Both the position numbers and the translations under genes were made by a program. A model generated the notes under the pieces. The model had not been told where the DNA came from. It searched no databases and was given only the letters and a program-made list of their open reading frames with translations. Positions 11,901 through 22,594 of a stretch of DNA of 31,961 nucleotides are shown piece by piece. The DNA is from Amphimedon queenslandica (Eukaryota; Porifera; Demospongiae; Haplosclerida; Niphatidae): the NCBI RefSeq assembly GCF_000090795.2, contig NW_003546410.1:105066-137026 (forward strand), given 5' to 3'. The stretch's first letter is position 1; every line of letters begins with the position of its first letter.

Positions 11901-14900
11901 TTTAGTATTAATAACTGTTAGTAATTTAATCAGAATTAAAAGTTAGCGATTTTCTAAAATTTGCTAAATACCTACAAACAATAATACAATAATTGTCTCC
12001 TTGATGTATATATATTTATCTGTGAATTTTTAACTCAGATGCACATGTACATGTGTACATGTGTGCTGTATATTTAAAGGTATTTATTTAGCATGTGGAA
12101 TACCTTACCAATAGATACACCAGCAATAAATAATACACGTGTTGTGATGATGTAATGTGAATTGTGAAGCTTTCTGATAATGAAACGAATGAGAGAGGAA
12201 GGAACTACTACCTGTAGATACTACAGTACATGTAGATAAGAGTTATACTGTAGAATATGTAGTAGAGGAAACTTGTGAGTCGTGACGTATCACATGTACA
12301 TGTACATGTATGTACACATGCAATGTATTTGAGTATAGTGAGTGATATAAGGTACGTTATAGGAAGGAAGGATGATGATGATGATGGGAGATAGAGATAG
12401 AGAGAAGCCGAAATAAAACAAGATTGCTAATTAGCTACATGTATAAATATGTACATGTAATACATAATCTACATCATGTGAAATTGTACACATACATTTA
12501 TGTGTACATGTACTTGTTCACGACCTTGTTTTACTATTAATTTACTGTGTATTGCCCTAAGCCCATTACATACTAATGCACTAACAAAACACACTCTATC
12601 TCCCCTCAGTCTTGCTCAATAATCATTATTATTATGCTTGCAAACACTTACCCTCTCAGCTCTAGGATCTGTTAGAATGAAAGGGTAAATTATATGTATA
12701 TGTACAGAAGCTGTTCGTGTGATTGATGATGGTAATGACGTTTATTATTCTTAAGATATATAATCAAACCAGCTGTCCTGAACAAATAGAAAACATTTGT
12801 AGCATAAACAATCTTAAGTTATTGTCAATTTCCAGTGAATACATGCACCACATGCCGCCTCCTTTGAAATAATTTTTATGCTTTAATGTTTTATATACAT
12901 GTACATGTACAGTACATGTATAGTATGTTAGCGTATACATGTACATGTATGATTATGTCAATCAAACATGTATTATTCGTATATAATTTACTTTGTTTAT
13001 TGTTGGTGGAAGTAATTTTATGTTTTTGTGATTTTTGTTATTATTTTTGCTTCATACGCTAATTTGGACAAGAGGAAAGTTTGTGATTATTATTATTACA
13101 ACTATTATTGTTCGTATAATGTACATGTATCATATTTGGGTAATTGGAAGAGGAAAAGGGGAATTTGATACATGTTGATATAAACAGATGTGCATGTACA
13201 TGTGCATGTATTATTGTGATTGTTATTGTCATTGTTGTTGTTGTTGTAATCAGTGAATGATGATAGAAATGATCAAGTATCGACTGTGATGAAACAATAA
13301 TAATTAGCACATGAAGAATAATAACATGTACATGTATATTATAATGAATGGTCCATGTAGATTTAGACAGATTAATGATGCATATATTCGTATACATTGT
13401 ACAGTATACATGTACATGTAGACCATGATGAATGAAAATTAATGCTTAAAATCATTTTTAAACTATACATGTACATGTACATGTAATTACATATGTATTT
13501 ATTACATGCATAATTTTTTATGTGTTACTTTTGTTATTTTCTCTTTGACATATAGAAATAATAGTAAATTATTGTTACATGTACATTTACATGTATCTAT
13601 TTTTATTAGGGAGCTCGTGACAATGATGGAGCTCAGATCCTACTGTTCACAGTAAAGAAGCACAAAGGAGGAGAGAGCAAGACTGCAGTCCAGCTTCTCT
13701 TCCTACTCTTAGATCAGATATCAGAGAGCAATGGGACCATGACCAAAGGAGTGACACTACTGGTTGACCTTCAGGAGTGTCCCCAGACTGTGTGTGACAT
13801 GAAATATGTCACTACAATATTCAATATATTAAATGTAAGCAGATTATACCATGTATGAACTATACTACAGTACAATGTATGTGAAAGCCTATCTAGTGCA
13901 ATATACATGTACTTATACAGTCTAACCTGTTATTATGGATGACGACACCTATATAATCAGGACAGGTTTTCATGTACATGTACATGTACATGTAGTATCA
14001 GTCCTAATACAATATTATAAATGTGTATTCTTCATGAACCTCTGAGATAAAGACACTTCCATGACCAGGACAATATTATTTTGTACATGTCTAAAATATT
14101 AGATAGAGGAAGAGACTTGTATTATTATTCTTTTCTACTTCCTTAGGGTGGCTATCCCTTATACTTGAATATGGTGTACATACTGGAGGCTCCTTCGTGG
14201 TTTAAGATGTCACGTGAGCCGGTCTATCAGAGCTTAAGCAAAGCTGGAAAGGTAAAAAAAAATAATAATAAGAAATAGAGTGTACATGAATGACATAATA
14301 ATTATAAGTAATATTGAATTTACATGGAGAGTGACTCCTTGCTATGTAGAAAATCTCCTGCAGCCACAATATTGTTATCATAAAATGGATACATGGAATT
14401 TTAATGATTATAAAATGATGCCCATGCATGTACATACACACCCATGTACATGTTTACGAGTGAAATATTTCAAGTATTACATTTTTCCCTTGTCAGGTAA
14501 AGATGCTTTCCCTAATTGATCTATCATCAGTGATGTCCCCCTCGTCTCTACCCACTAATCTTAAGTTTCCTTTCAAGCCGTCAGCTTCATCAGGTTCTTC
14601 GGCTAATGCCTCTCCCTCACGGAATAAGTCTCCGCCCAAGTCTAACCCTCCAGTAGCCCCGCCCCCTAGAGTCGACAAGCCGATGAAGAAGCAGCTCTCT
14701 GAGCCAACGATAGCTCAACAAAAAGGTGAGAATTGTACATAATTATAAGTATAGGTTAAAGTCCATTTGTGTTTACCTGAGCCCTCGTTTTCTTGCAATA
14801 ACTTTTGACTTACAAGTTCTATTGTAATAATAAACATGTACCAGTCCATTCCTCTCCTTTTGCCACATCTATTGTGATACTTCAGAAGTAGCTGTAGCTC

Positions 14901-17900
14901 TTTAGCTCCAAGTTGGTTGTATAACCCATGCAGAAAGTACAGCCATACTTTTTACAATATTATTGCATTGTGTTAATTACTGGGTGGGGTCTGTAATCAC
15001 TTCCTGGGCTCAGGTGAATGCAAATGTCTTGAGTGTATACAAGTACATAAGTGATAACCACAATCATGCAACCCACAATAGCTTTTACAAATAACACTGC
15101 TTATAAACCTGCAGCCAACTCTACTGAAGTTAGCCTCTTTGAGTTTGCAGATTTAGTATAATAATACAATTTTTGAATGGGTTATTAATAACTGTAACCC
15201 TAAATAAATGTGAAAGCTAATGTAAAATTTAGAAATAGAATTAATGTCCTTATTACTGGTGGGTGATACTAGCCAATATGAATTCGATAATACTAATCAA
15301 TATTAGCCCAGATTGGGTGTATTGTGCAATTTTGATGTGATATTTAGACCACACCTATGGAGTCACATCTCTTGTTATTGACTGTTTTTATCGATGTTTT
15401 TAGGCACGTATTGCTGGACGATATTCAAAATTTTTAAACAATGTGATAAATTATTAAGTCACACCCATTAACTTTAATATTACTAAAACCGTTCCGTGAA
15501 CCTCTGGATACAGGCCATTCGCGAAAATTATTATTCTTGAAATAAACCCACTATACGGTAACGCTATTTCTCAGAACAATTATGTATTATCAAAACATTA
15601 TATGCTTCTTTGGCTTGATATACTTCAGCTACTTCATTTGCTTTCCAAAAGAATACAGTTTAGTAATTTTTGAGATATGACTTCTATAGTTAATTAACCA
15701 TTATTAAGGTTATGTAACCATTTTGTGGGTGTGGTCACGTTATTGATATCGTATGCCAGTTTATTTTCGTGGTAAAATATTTTCGCAAATTTTGCGGTTT
15801 GGTGATCATTTGCAAAAATTTTTCACACAATTTCTACTCTCCATTGCCATATGGTGCAGACTAGTCTGCAAGCAATTTGCAAAAAATTATTCCGCCAAAT
15901 CTTAGAATGCAAGATTTGTGAAAGTTTTGTCAGCCTTGGACCCAATTTTTGAGAAACTTGACAAGAAGCTGCATGAGCACTATGCCAAAATTCTGTGGGA
16001 AAGCCTGCTTTCTAATGCGAATTTCAATATTTTGTTTTCAAAATATTCTACATATTAAACATGTACATGTACATGTAGGCATTATAGGCATTTCTAGAAT
16101 ATGCATGCACAATTATAGAAGTTATGTGAAACTACATGTACATGCATATAAGCTCCCAGGCCCATACACCAGTTGATTCTGTTCAATCAATTTGTAGTTA
16201 TGCTTTTGACATTGTTCCCCAGAATAATATATACTTCACTTACTGCACTTATACTGCACTTTCAATAGATTAAAAACCCCTTCTACATGTGTATGTACAT
16301 TTTGCTTCCAACATCAAAGATTGCTTGCAATAGAATTGCCTGTTGAAAGAATTAATAATAATGTCTCTTTGTTTTATTAATTTTTGTAGCAGAAGAAGAG
16401 TCGGAGGCCATGAGCGGTGTTAATGTGAGCAAGATGATGCAAGTGTTTCAAGGTCAGGCCTCAACCTCTCCCCCTCCTCCTCCCCCTCATGCTGCCAAAG
16501 CACACCCACTAGGAAGAGGAGGGAAGCTACCTCAAGTTAACGGTACAGCCCATCAACACAGCAACCAGAAACACTCGAAACCATTTGGAGCAAGTCCTGC
16601 TTATCCCCTTCAGCCTCCAAAGACCAGTAGTAGTAGCAGTGGTGGTGGTGGGGTACCTCAATATGACGTAGTGGGTCCCTCTCCATCCAACACTTCCCCC
16701 GTTAGGAACGTGTCCCCTCCCTCAAAATATCCTCCTCTATTCCCTCCTCCCTCCTCCGTTCCTCCTCCCTCTTACTCAGCTCCTCCTCCTCCTCCCCCCT
16801 CTTCCTCTAAACCCTCTAGACCGGTTGTCTCTCATAAGCCGGTCTGGTTGAAGTCCTCCAAAGTTCCTGATACTGAGGAAGTGCTCGCTCACGTCTCATA
16901 CTCGGCTGAAGAGGTTGGGCCCCTTCATGATGATGAAGACTCAATAGATGGTCCCATGTCTCGAGATGATTCTGAGATCAGCTCCAGCAGTAGTGGAATG
17001 AGCTCGTCAAACAAGCAAAAATTCTCTCCTTCGGTCGGGAAAAGATTTTTTGCTAATTTTGGAGCTGAAGGTCTTTCTAAGGTTGGCGGAGCCGGAAATA
17101 AGATTGCACAGGTTTTTAAAAAGAAGGGGGCGGAGTCTGATAAGAAACAAACTTCAGCAGCTTCTACTGATGAAGACTTCTCTGCTGACTCAGGAGAAGG
17201 AGGAGTAGCTAGTAAAAAGGTGGAGAAATCCGGTAAATCCCGTGTCCCAGTAAAGATATTTGGAAACAAGAAAGAAGCACCGGATCAAATTGATTTAGCT
17301 GTCAAGAGTGATAACCATGCCTCCGGCCAGACTCCTCCTATGTCTAAATCAAGCCGCTCTCACTTGACACAATACGACAGTGTATCAGTCAAACCAACCA
17401 GACCGATGGAAAAAATTGCGGCCCACGATACAAACCATGCCCAAGCCCCACCTACCCAAACACATCCTTACAAGGTAACTGTGATACGAGACAAGGGTCC
17501 TTTGTCGCCTCCTCCTTTAAAGACTGCTCCTCCGGAATATGCTGCCATTCAGAAACCTCATCCATCGAAACACGCCCATCGTTCATTGACCCCACCCCCT
17601 TCCCTCCCTCCTCAGTACAGTGATGATGCTTTATTGGATGATGAGGATGAGAGAGTGGGTGTGGCTCCATTGCATCCCAAGAGACCAGACAAGAGGAACG
17701 CTTATGAAAACATATGCTTTACAGGTACATGCATGTACATGTACATGTACCTTATTAATAATATTTTTTATGAATGCACGTAATAATTAACACATGGTAT
17801 GGGTGTAAAAATTTCTTGGGGTGTTAAATTTTACAGATTTTGTGGGTGATATTTTACTTTCAAAAATTAGTACTTGGCAATACTCACTATGCATGTGAAC

Positions 17901-20900
17901 TCAATCTAAGCTCATTTGCAAAAACATTTTCCTTGCAAAATTGTTAAATTACTGAAAACTTTAGTGCCCCAAAGGTCAATTTTTATAGGTCAGTTCTTAT
18001 GACTTAAATATGTTTATATTGATGCTGTATGTTTTAATGGTAGTGTGTACATTGTGTGTATGAAAACATTTGCATTAGTAACAACGTCTGTTGACATATT
18101 TGTGTATCATTACATGTACTTCATCACAATTAAGTGTGTGGGTGTGTACAAGTAATAGTAAAATTAATATACGTCCCTATTAATTAAATTTTTATTATTT
18201 CTTTATGTATTCATTGTTTGTTTGCTTGTGCAGTTGATGAAGACGAGGGTGAGATTTTAAGTGCTGAGTCAACAAGAAAGGACGAGATAATATACGAGAA
18301 CTTTGGTCCTGATAAAGGGAACAGGTTCATGAGTGCGAGTGAGCTTGAGGCCTATGTGAACGAGAAGGGGATCAGAGGATTGTCTGAAGAGTATTTTAAA
18401 ATAAAGAATGAGCCAGTCACTGGAAAAGCTGATTATTTCAGGTAAAGGAATTGAAGAGGGTCAGAATATGCAATGAGTTTAATTCATGTACACTTGTACT
18501 GTACATGTACATGTATATTTTTTTTTTGTCCCTTAAGCCCAGTTTACACTATGTCCTCAAAGCGGTTTGAAACCAGTTTAAAAATAAACCAGTTTATGTA
18601 TGGACAATTTCAGTGCTGTTTGAAACCAACTTATCTAAACCACCTTAGGTAGGTGGTTTGAGAATGATGTAAACTGGTTTAAGGTGGATTTACACTGCAA
18701 AGTTAACGTAAGGTAAGGCCATATGTTAAGACAGGAAGTGCTGTATAATTTCAACTCTTACGTTACGTAAACGGTGGCCATAAGCTAGGTTCAGAATTCT
18801 TGCGTTGCGACCCGGAAGTGCTGTATAACGCAATGGTAAACGCAAAAATAGAACCAGTTCTATTTTTGTGTTTTACCATTGCGTTATACAGCACTTCTGG
18901 TCGCAACACAAGAATTCTGAACCTAGTTTTAGGTTTATACAGCACTTTCTGTCTTAACGTATGGCCTTACCTTACGTTAACTTTGCAGTGTAAATCCACC
19001 TTTATAGTATAAACAGGGCTTATCTTAATTTTGGGAATTAATTGGCAGTTTTTTGTAGAAACTACCAATATTAAATCTGCCTTCTTGCACTTGATCAATG
19101 ATGCATGCATGTACATGTACTAGCTGCAAAACCAATTTTTTGCAAATTTACTGGTACATGTAATTATAATTATTTCAAATTATTCCGTTTCAATATGAAC
19201 TTTGCAATCTCTTTTTATTTGACAAAATGTATTGCCAATTTAATTAATTCCTGCCAAATAATTTAAGATTTTTCACTACGTGTATTTTCTATGACAAATA
19301 CTTTCTATTTTCTTTCTTTTCTCTCATTCTCTCTCTCTCTCTCTCTCTCTACCATTAGGTTGCCGTGTAATTCAACTAAGAATCGTTACAAAGACGTCAT
19401 TTGCTATGACAGCACTAGAGTCACACTCAACTCCATCCCTGATACTGAGGTAAGAGATGAGCCAAAACTTTAAATAAATAAAATAATTAATATACAATTA
19501 TAAATGAATAAATAGAATAAATATAATAATACTTGTTATTATTATTACATCAGTATCATTATTATTATTATTATAAATAAATAAATAAAGGACACTTAGA
19601 TGTACATGTAGGATAAAATATGGAGGAAGAAAAACAGTTACTGTGTTGCTAATGTTGTTGTTATAGAAAATAAAAATAATAATAATAAATAAGTAAATGA
19701 ATGTATATAAATGCTCCTGGTATTCACCAGGGGACAGTACCTGTATCTGTTTATTTACCATACCTTGCTCTATAAGTTGATATCATCAAGAGTGGCGTAA
19801 GCATTTGTATAACCAAAAAAGCTGAATTAAATTTTTAGTTTCCATAATGTGGCTTCTGTTGATTGTGGCCTTGTGCTACTTGAATGCATCAATTTTTTGG
19901 GCTATTAATGACGACTACCTCGCTACCTACATGTATCAATTATTTGTTACAAAATAATACCAAACTGCTGTTCAATGACTCTTCCAACAGCAAGGAATGT
20001 TAAGAATTACATGTACATGTACATGTAGAAATAAAATTTTAGTTGGTGTCAGAATCTAGCTTGCATGAACCTTCCAAAAACTATCTACATGTACATGTAG
20101 CTTGTAGTGACTGTTTCTATATTTAATGCTTGTTAAATGCTATCAGCAAGGAAATATCAGTTGACATGTTAAGCAATTAAGCTAAATATTTTTTCTAAGT
20201 TCATAAATGTACATTGTACATGAGTATTGGCATTAAGATTTGCCGTATCTATAAAAAAAGGCATTTATGATGCTTTGCTTGCAGTATAGGCTTATCCATT
20301 AATGATTTACATTTATCTACTTGTAGTAGTAGTAGTATCATTTCAGGGAACTTGTAGTAATGTCAGTTTAGGGAAAGGAAATTTATTTTCACTATACCTG
20401 CATATGTAAGGTTGTAGCTAGTTAGCTACATGTACATGTACATGTACATGTATTAACTCATAGCAGTTTAGTGTATTTACACGTACATTATATACATGTA
20501 CATGCACTGTATAATGCAACAAGTAAAGGTCTTTGCTTCTCACAGTCAGCATTTTATTCACCACAATAGAGAAATAATACGTCACGTACTGATGTATGCT
20601 CATACACGTACATGTACATGCATGATCTTGATTAAAGTACAAAGTAGTTGTAATGTTGATGTGATAAGAAAGGGAGAGACAGGATTATGCTGAGAGTTAC
20701 TGGGTGTCTCCTTTATGATTGAGTTATCAGATATCACATCCTTTTCTTTGGCTAGACTTTATTGTATAATTTGTATTTACACTTTTACCTTCTTTGTTCT
20801 CTGCCAATCTGTCCCTCTCTTTCTCATTGTCTTTCCCTGACCCTTTATTTCTCTACATCCCTATCTCTCTTTCTCTTTCTCTCTCCCCCTCCCTCTCTCT

Positions 20901-22594
20901 CTCTCTCTCCCTCCCCCCCTCTCTCTCCCTCTCTCTCCCTCCCTCCCCCTCCCTCTTTCTCCCCAGGGTTCTGACTATATACATGCTAACTATTGCAATG
21001 GATACCAAAAGCCAAAGGGAATTATCCTAACACAAGGTACATGTACTTCAATCAAATCATAACTTACAGTGTAATAAGTGTACCTATAACACAATAAATG
21101 AATAAAAGTTATGAATTTCAGTATTTCCTCTATTATTCACTTATTGACTACATGCATATGCATGTATATTATACATGTACACATGTATGTTCATCGAACT
21201 TACCCTCAATAATCTGTCATACAGTACTCAATGTGTGTTTGTGTTGATTAGGTCCACTCAAGAGAACTGTCAATGACTACTGGAGGATGCTTTGGGAGAA
21301 GGAAGTGTTTGTGATTGTTATGGCCACCAAGTAAGTGTTGTCTACTTTATGGAGACATATATGTACATGTACATGTACACCCTATAATTGACTGATACTC
21401 ACATACACCTACTACTATCATTTATCTCTCTCTCTATCTCTTCCGCTCTATCTTTTTTCCTGTCACCTTTCTCTTCCTTTATCTTCTTCTTACCACCTTC
21501 TTCCTCCTCTTGTTTCAGATGTGTTGAGATGCGTAAGTTAAAGTGTGCCCAGTATTGGCCAGATGGTCTCAACACTGTTGCTCAGTTTGGTGACATTAGT
21601 GTGTCTGTTGTCAATGACGTGGTGGAAGGAGCCTATCAATTCAGACAGTTTGTGGCATATAAAAATGTAAGTCAGTTTGTTCTCGAGTAGTAAATAGTCT
21701 ACATACTGTACATTTCTTTAACTGACATTTGTACATGTATATGTACATGTACATGTACTTGTGCACTTTTGAATTCCACAAATCCACAATACATTGTGTA
21801 CTACATGTACCGGAAAAGTTAGAGCTGATTACAATCACAATTTTGTGACATTTACTGTACATGTACAAGCATTTTCCTATTTCAATAACATACATGTACA
21901 TGTACATGTACAGTACATGCATCGAATACTATCACAAGCCACAGACCTCAAAGGCTTTGCTCTTACATGTACATGTATGTCACTCTGCATAAATGTCTTC
22001 AAAGAAATTTTATAAAAAATGAAAGAAAATTTATGAAAAATAAATATCACATGTTATTGACTATGTCATAGCTTACTTGTACATGTGTGTCACATTTCTC
22101 TCTCTTCTCTCTTAATACAATGTACATGTACATGTATATCTATGTCTTCTTTTCTCCCTTTTTGTCACGTTCTGATTCCTTCCTCTACTCTCCATTTATA
22201 GGGCGAAACAAGACACCTAATGCACTACCAGTTCCTGGGCTGGCCTGATTACGGTGTACCTGAGAATGGCTCTGATGTCATCGACGTCCTTGACGCTGCC
22301 CGCAGCATGCAGGGATGCTTCTCAGAGTATGTCACTGACCCTGATCGATTCCCACTGCATGGTCCCCCAATGGTGATACATTGCTCCGCTGGCATAGGGA
22401 GGAGTGGGACCTTTGCTTCATTGGATTATTGTATTGATGAGTTACGAATGACTAATAAGGTTAATGTTCAGGAGTGCGTGAGGCTTTTACGGCAGCAGAG
22501 AGCCTTCTCGATTCAAACTGATGAGCAGTATGCCTTTTGTTATAAAACTGTTTTGGAGTACGCCCTGTATCTCAAAGCCGCCTTGAAGAGGTGA
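8979..22594 (+). CDS. PTPN9: PTPN9/MEG2-like phosphatase: CRAL-TRIO domain, very long linker, PTP domain; complete
   Basis: Non-receptor protein tyrosine phosphatase; in vertebrates the CRAL-TRIO domain binds phosphoinositides on secretory vesicles. Exons: 8979-9032, 9202-9345, 11633-11722, 13610-13834, 14147-14251, 14497-14725, 16390-17724, 18234-18441, 19359-19449, 20967-21036, 21252-21330, 21519-21666, 22202-22594. All introns are GT-AG and the phases fit, giving 1056 aa. CRAL-TRIO: residues about 35-235 (TVGQAVKYLYASKFDSKKA; LLVDLQECP; ending LPTNL). PTP: about 765-1056, with KNRYKDV (Tyr807), WPDYGVP (Asp942), HCSAGIGRSGTF (Cys987, Arg993) and SIQT (Gln1031), so it should be active. The block before it (SELEAYVNEKGIRGLSEEY) matches the PTPN9-specific lead-in, which secures orthology. 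Human PTPN9 is 593 aa; the excess is the linker. I chose the first in-frame ATG; exon 1 is short and its sequence is not family-diagnostic. Confidence 0.95.
9061..9201 (+). repeat. CT-rich tract running into the PTPN9 exon 2 acceptor
   Basis: An almost unbroken pyrimidine run (CTCCCTCT, CTCTTAC units) about 140 bp long ending in CCACAG at the splice site. It acts as the polypyrimidine tract but is several times longer than needed. Confidence 0.8.
9346..11632. other. PTPN9 intron 2 (2.3 kb)
   Basis: Two TACATG tracts lie near its start (9379-9396 and 9403-9430). The rest is TG-rich and AT-rich with many GTGTGT patches, further TACATG tracts at about 10745-10756, 11045-11058, 11270-11290 and 11403-11414, and a TTA microsatellite at about 11605-11631. 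I see no exon and no element with clear ends. Confidence 0.65.
11723..13609. other. PTPN9 intron 3 (1.9 kb)
   Basis: Beyond the element at 11825-12006, there are TACATG tracts at 12291-12315, 12897-12918, 12936-12949, 13193-13208, 13324-13336, 13408-13420 and 13466-13485, a GATGAT run near 12371-12386, and AT-rich sequence. I see no coding exon. Confidence 0.65.
11825..12006. mobile_element. About 180-bp element, partner of the copy at 29813-30025
   Basis: Shares the phrases AGTTATTAGTGTGTACTTAT, TTTTCATGATT, GGCTGGT, TTTTCATCATTTA and GCTAAA in the same order as 29825-30000. The right end (reverse complement CATCAAGGAGACAA) and left end (CATAGACAGTTATT) are both flanked by TA. The left arm has lost a few bases. 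It lies in PTPN9 intron 3. Confidence 0.65.
13835..14146. other. PTPN9 intron 4
   Basis: 312 bp with one clean TACATG tract at 13971-13994; nothing else recognisable. Confidence 0.65.
14726..16389. other. PTPN9 intron 6 (1.7 kb) with decayed element ends
   Basis: At 15517-15558 a phrase ending ACTATACGGTA, and at about 15748-15790 a CGTATGCCAGTTTATTTTCG phrase, resemble the ends of the TA-flanked CCGTAT elements, pointing away from each other, as if two truncated copies lie here. A solo right end of the 6281-6689 family is at 15976-16008, and a TACATG tract at 16059-16078. No coding exon is seen. Confidence 0.5.
16387..16392 (+). promoter_or_regulatory. Tandem NAGNAG splice acceptor before PTPN9 exon 7
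   Basis: The acceptor reads TTTTTGTAGCAG|AAG. Either AG keeps the frame; the choice adds or removes one codon (Ala-Glu versus Glu at residue 283). I annotated the upstream AG. Confidence 0.6.
16390..17724 (+). other. PTPN9: PTPN9 exon 7: proline/serine-rich disordered linker
   Basis: A single 1335-nt exon encoding residues 283-727 between the lipid-binding and phosphatase domains; most other exons in the gene are 54-230 nt. It holds proline runs (PPPPPP at 310-315 and again at 414-419, plus PPPSS and SPPP), serine runs, a GGGG run, and acidic patches. A less simple basic block at about 496-530 includes KRFFANF and NKIAQVFKKKG. Tyrosines sit in short motifs: YDVV (374), YDSV (611), YAAI (666) and YENI (721). 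The proline stretches are of the kind bound by SH3, WW or EVH1 domains; binding is inferred. Frame, acceptor and donor are all consistent with the flanking exons. Confidence 0.9.
17725..17750. repeat. TACATG tract beginning exactly at a splice donor
   Basis: The exon 7 donor is ACAG|GTACATGCATGTACATG. The GT of the intron is the first dinucleotide of the palindromic tract, so the repeat supplies the 5' splice site. Confidence 0.8.
18534..19022. mobile_element. Outer inverted-repeat element, apparently split by a second insertion
   Basis: The left end TAAGCCCAGTTTACACTAT (18534-18552) matches the reverse complement of the right end TAAGCCCTGTTTATACTAT at 17 of 19 bases. Its own sequence is 18534-18680 plus 19003-19022. 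The left part is built from CCAGTTTA and AAACTGG phrases in both orientations and a small hairpin (AAACCACCT...AGGTGGTTT, 18637-18658). An alternative reading is a smaller unit at 18539-18677 ended by CCAGTTTACA and its complement. It is in PTPN9 intron 8. Confidence 0.65.
18681..19002. mobile_element. 322-bp near-perfect foldback element (MITE) nested in the outer element
   Basis: The whole element is one long imperfect palindrome. Left AAGGTGGATTTACACTGCAA is matched exactly by the complement of the right end, and pairing continues through GTTAACGTAAGG, GTGCTGTATAA, TTCAGAATTCTTG, AACGCAATGG and a central AAAATAGAACCAGTTCTATTTT apex. One arm carries about 30 extra bases. The flanks TTTAA and TTTAT on either side of GGTGG...CCACC could be a decayed short target duplication. 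It has no coding frame of its own. Confidence 0.85.
19050..19358. other. Rest of PTPN9 intron 8
   Basis: AT-rich sequence with a TACATG tract near 19109-19121 and a CT microsatellite (19329-19350) leading into the exon 9 acceptor CCATTAG. Nothing else recognised. Confidence 0.6.
19450..20802. other. PTPN9 intron 9, upstream part
   Basis: ATT/AATAA microsatellites at 19470-19600 and 19670-19690, TACATG tracts at 20008-20028, 20087-20099, 20427-20452 and 20607-20620, and otherwise plain sequence. No exon seen. Confidence 0.6.
20803..20966 (+). repeat. CT/CCCTC tract ending at the PTPN9 exon 10 acceptor
   Basis: About 160 bp of nearly pure pyrimidine on the transcribed sense strand, with CTCTCTCC and CCCCCTC units, ending CCCCAG|GG. 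It is one of five such tracts in the window placed directly against a 3' splice site. Confidence 0.85.
21417..21518 (+). repeat. CT-rich tract at the PTPN9 exon 12 acceptor
   Basis: Pyrimidine-rich sequence of about 100 bp ending TGTTTCAG. Less pure than the neighbouring examples. Confidence 0.65.
21889..21912. repeat. TACATG tract in PTPN9 intron 12
   Basis: Four consecutive hexamer units. The same 535-bp intron (21667-22201) also carries tracts at 21732-21760, 21964-21978 and 22119-22136 and holds no exon. Confidence 0.85.
22202..22594 (+). other. PTPN9: PTPN9 last exon: WPD loop, catalytic P-loop and stop
   Basis: Encodes residues 927-1056 with WPDYGVP, HCSAGIGRSGTF and QRAFSIQTDEQYAFCYK, then TGA at 22592-22594. 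All residues needed for catalysis (general-acid Asp, nucleophile Cys, phosphate-binding Arg, Q-loop Gln) are present on one exon. Confidence 0.95.

Noticed and set aside
13059-13397. 112-codon minus-strand open frame with Thr/Ile/Asn/His runs
   Set aside because: AT-rich microsatellite and TACATG translation, with no recognisable protein features.
16925-17269. 114-codon open frame on the minus strand
   Set aside because: It is the antisense shadow of the PTPN9 linker exon, whose biased composition removes stops. It shows no domain.
18800-19012. Open frames on both strands across the palindrome
   Set aside because: They mirror each other because the sequence is a foldback element. No transposase motif is present.
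20762-21030. Two overlapping open frames rich in Ser, Leu and Pro
   Set aside because: They are translations of the CT splice tract and the start of exon 10, not genes.
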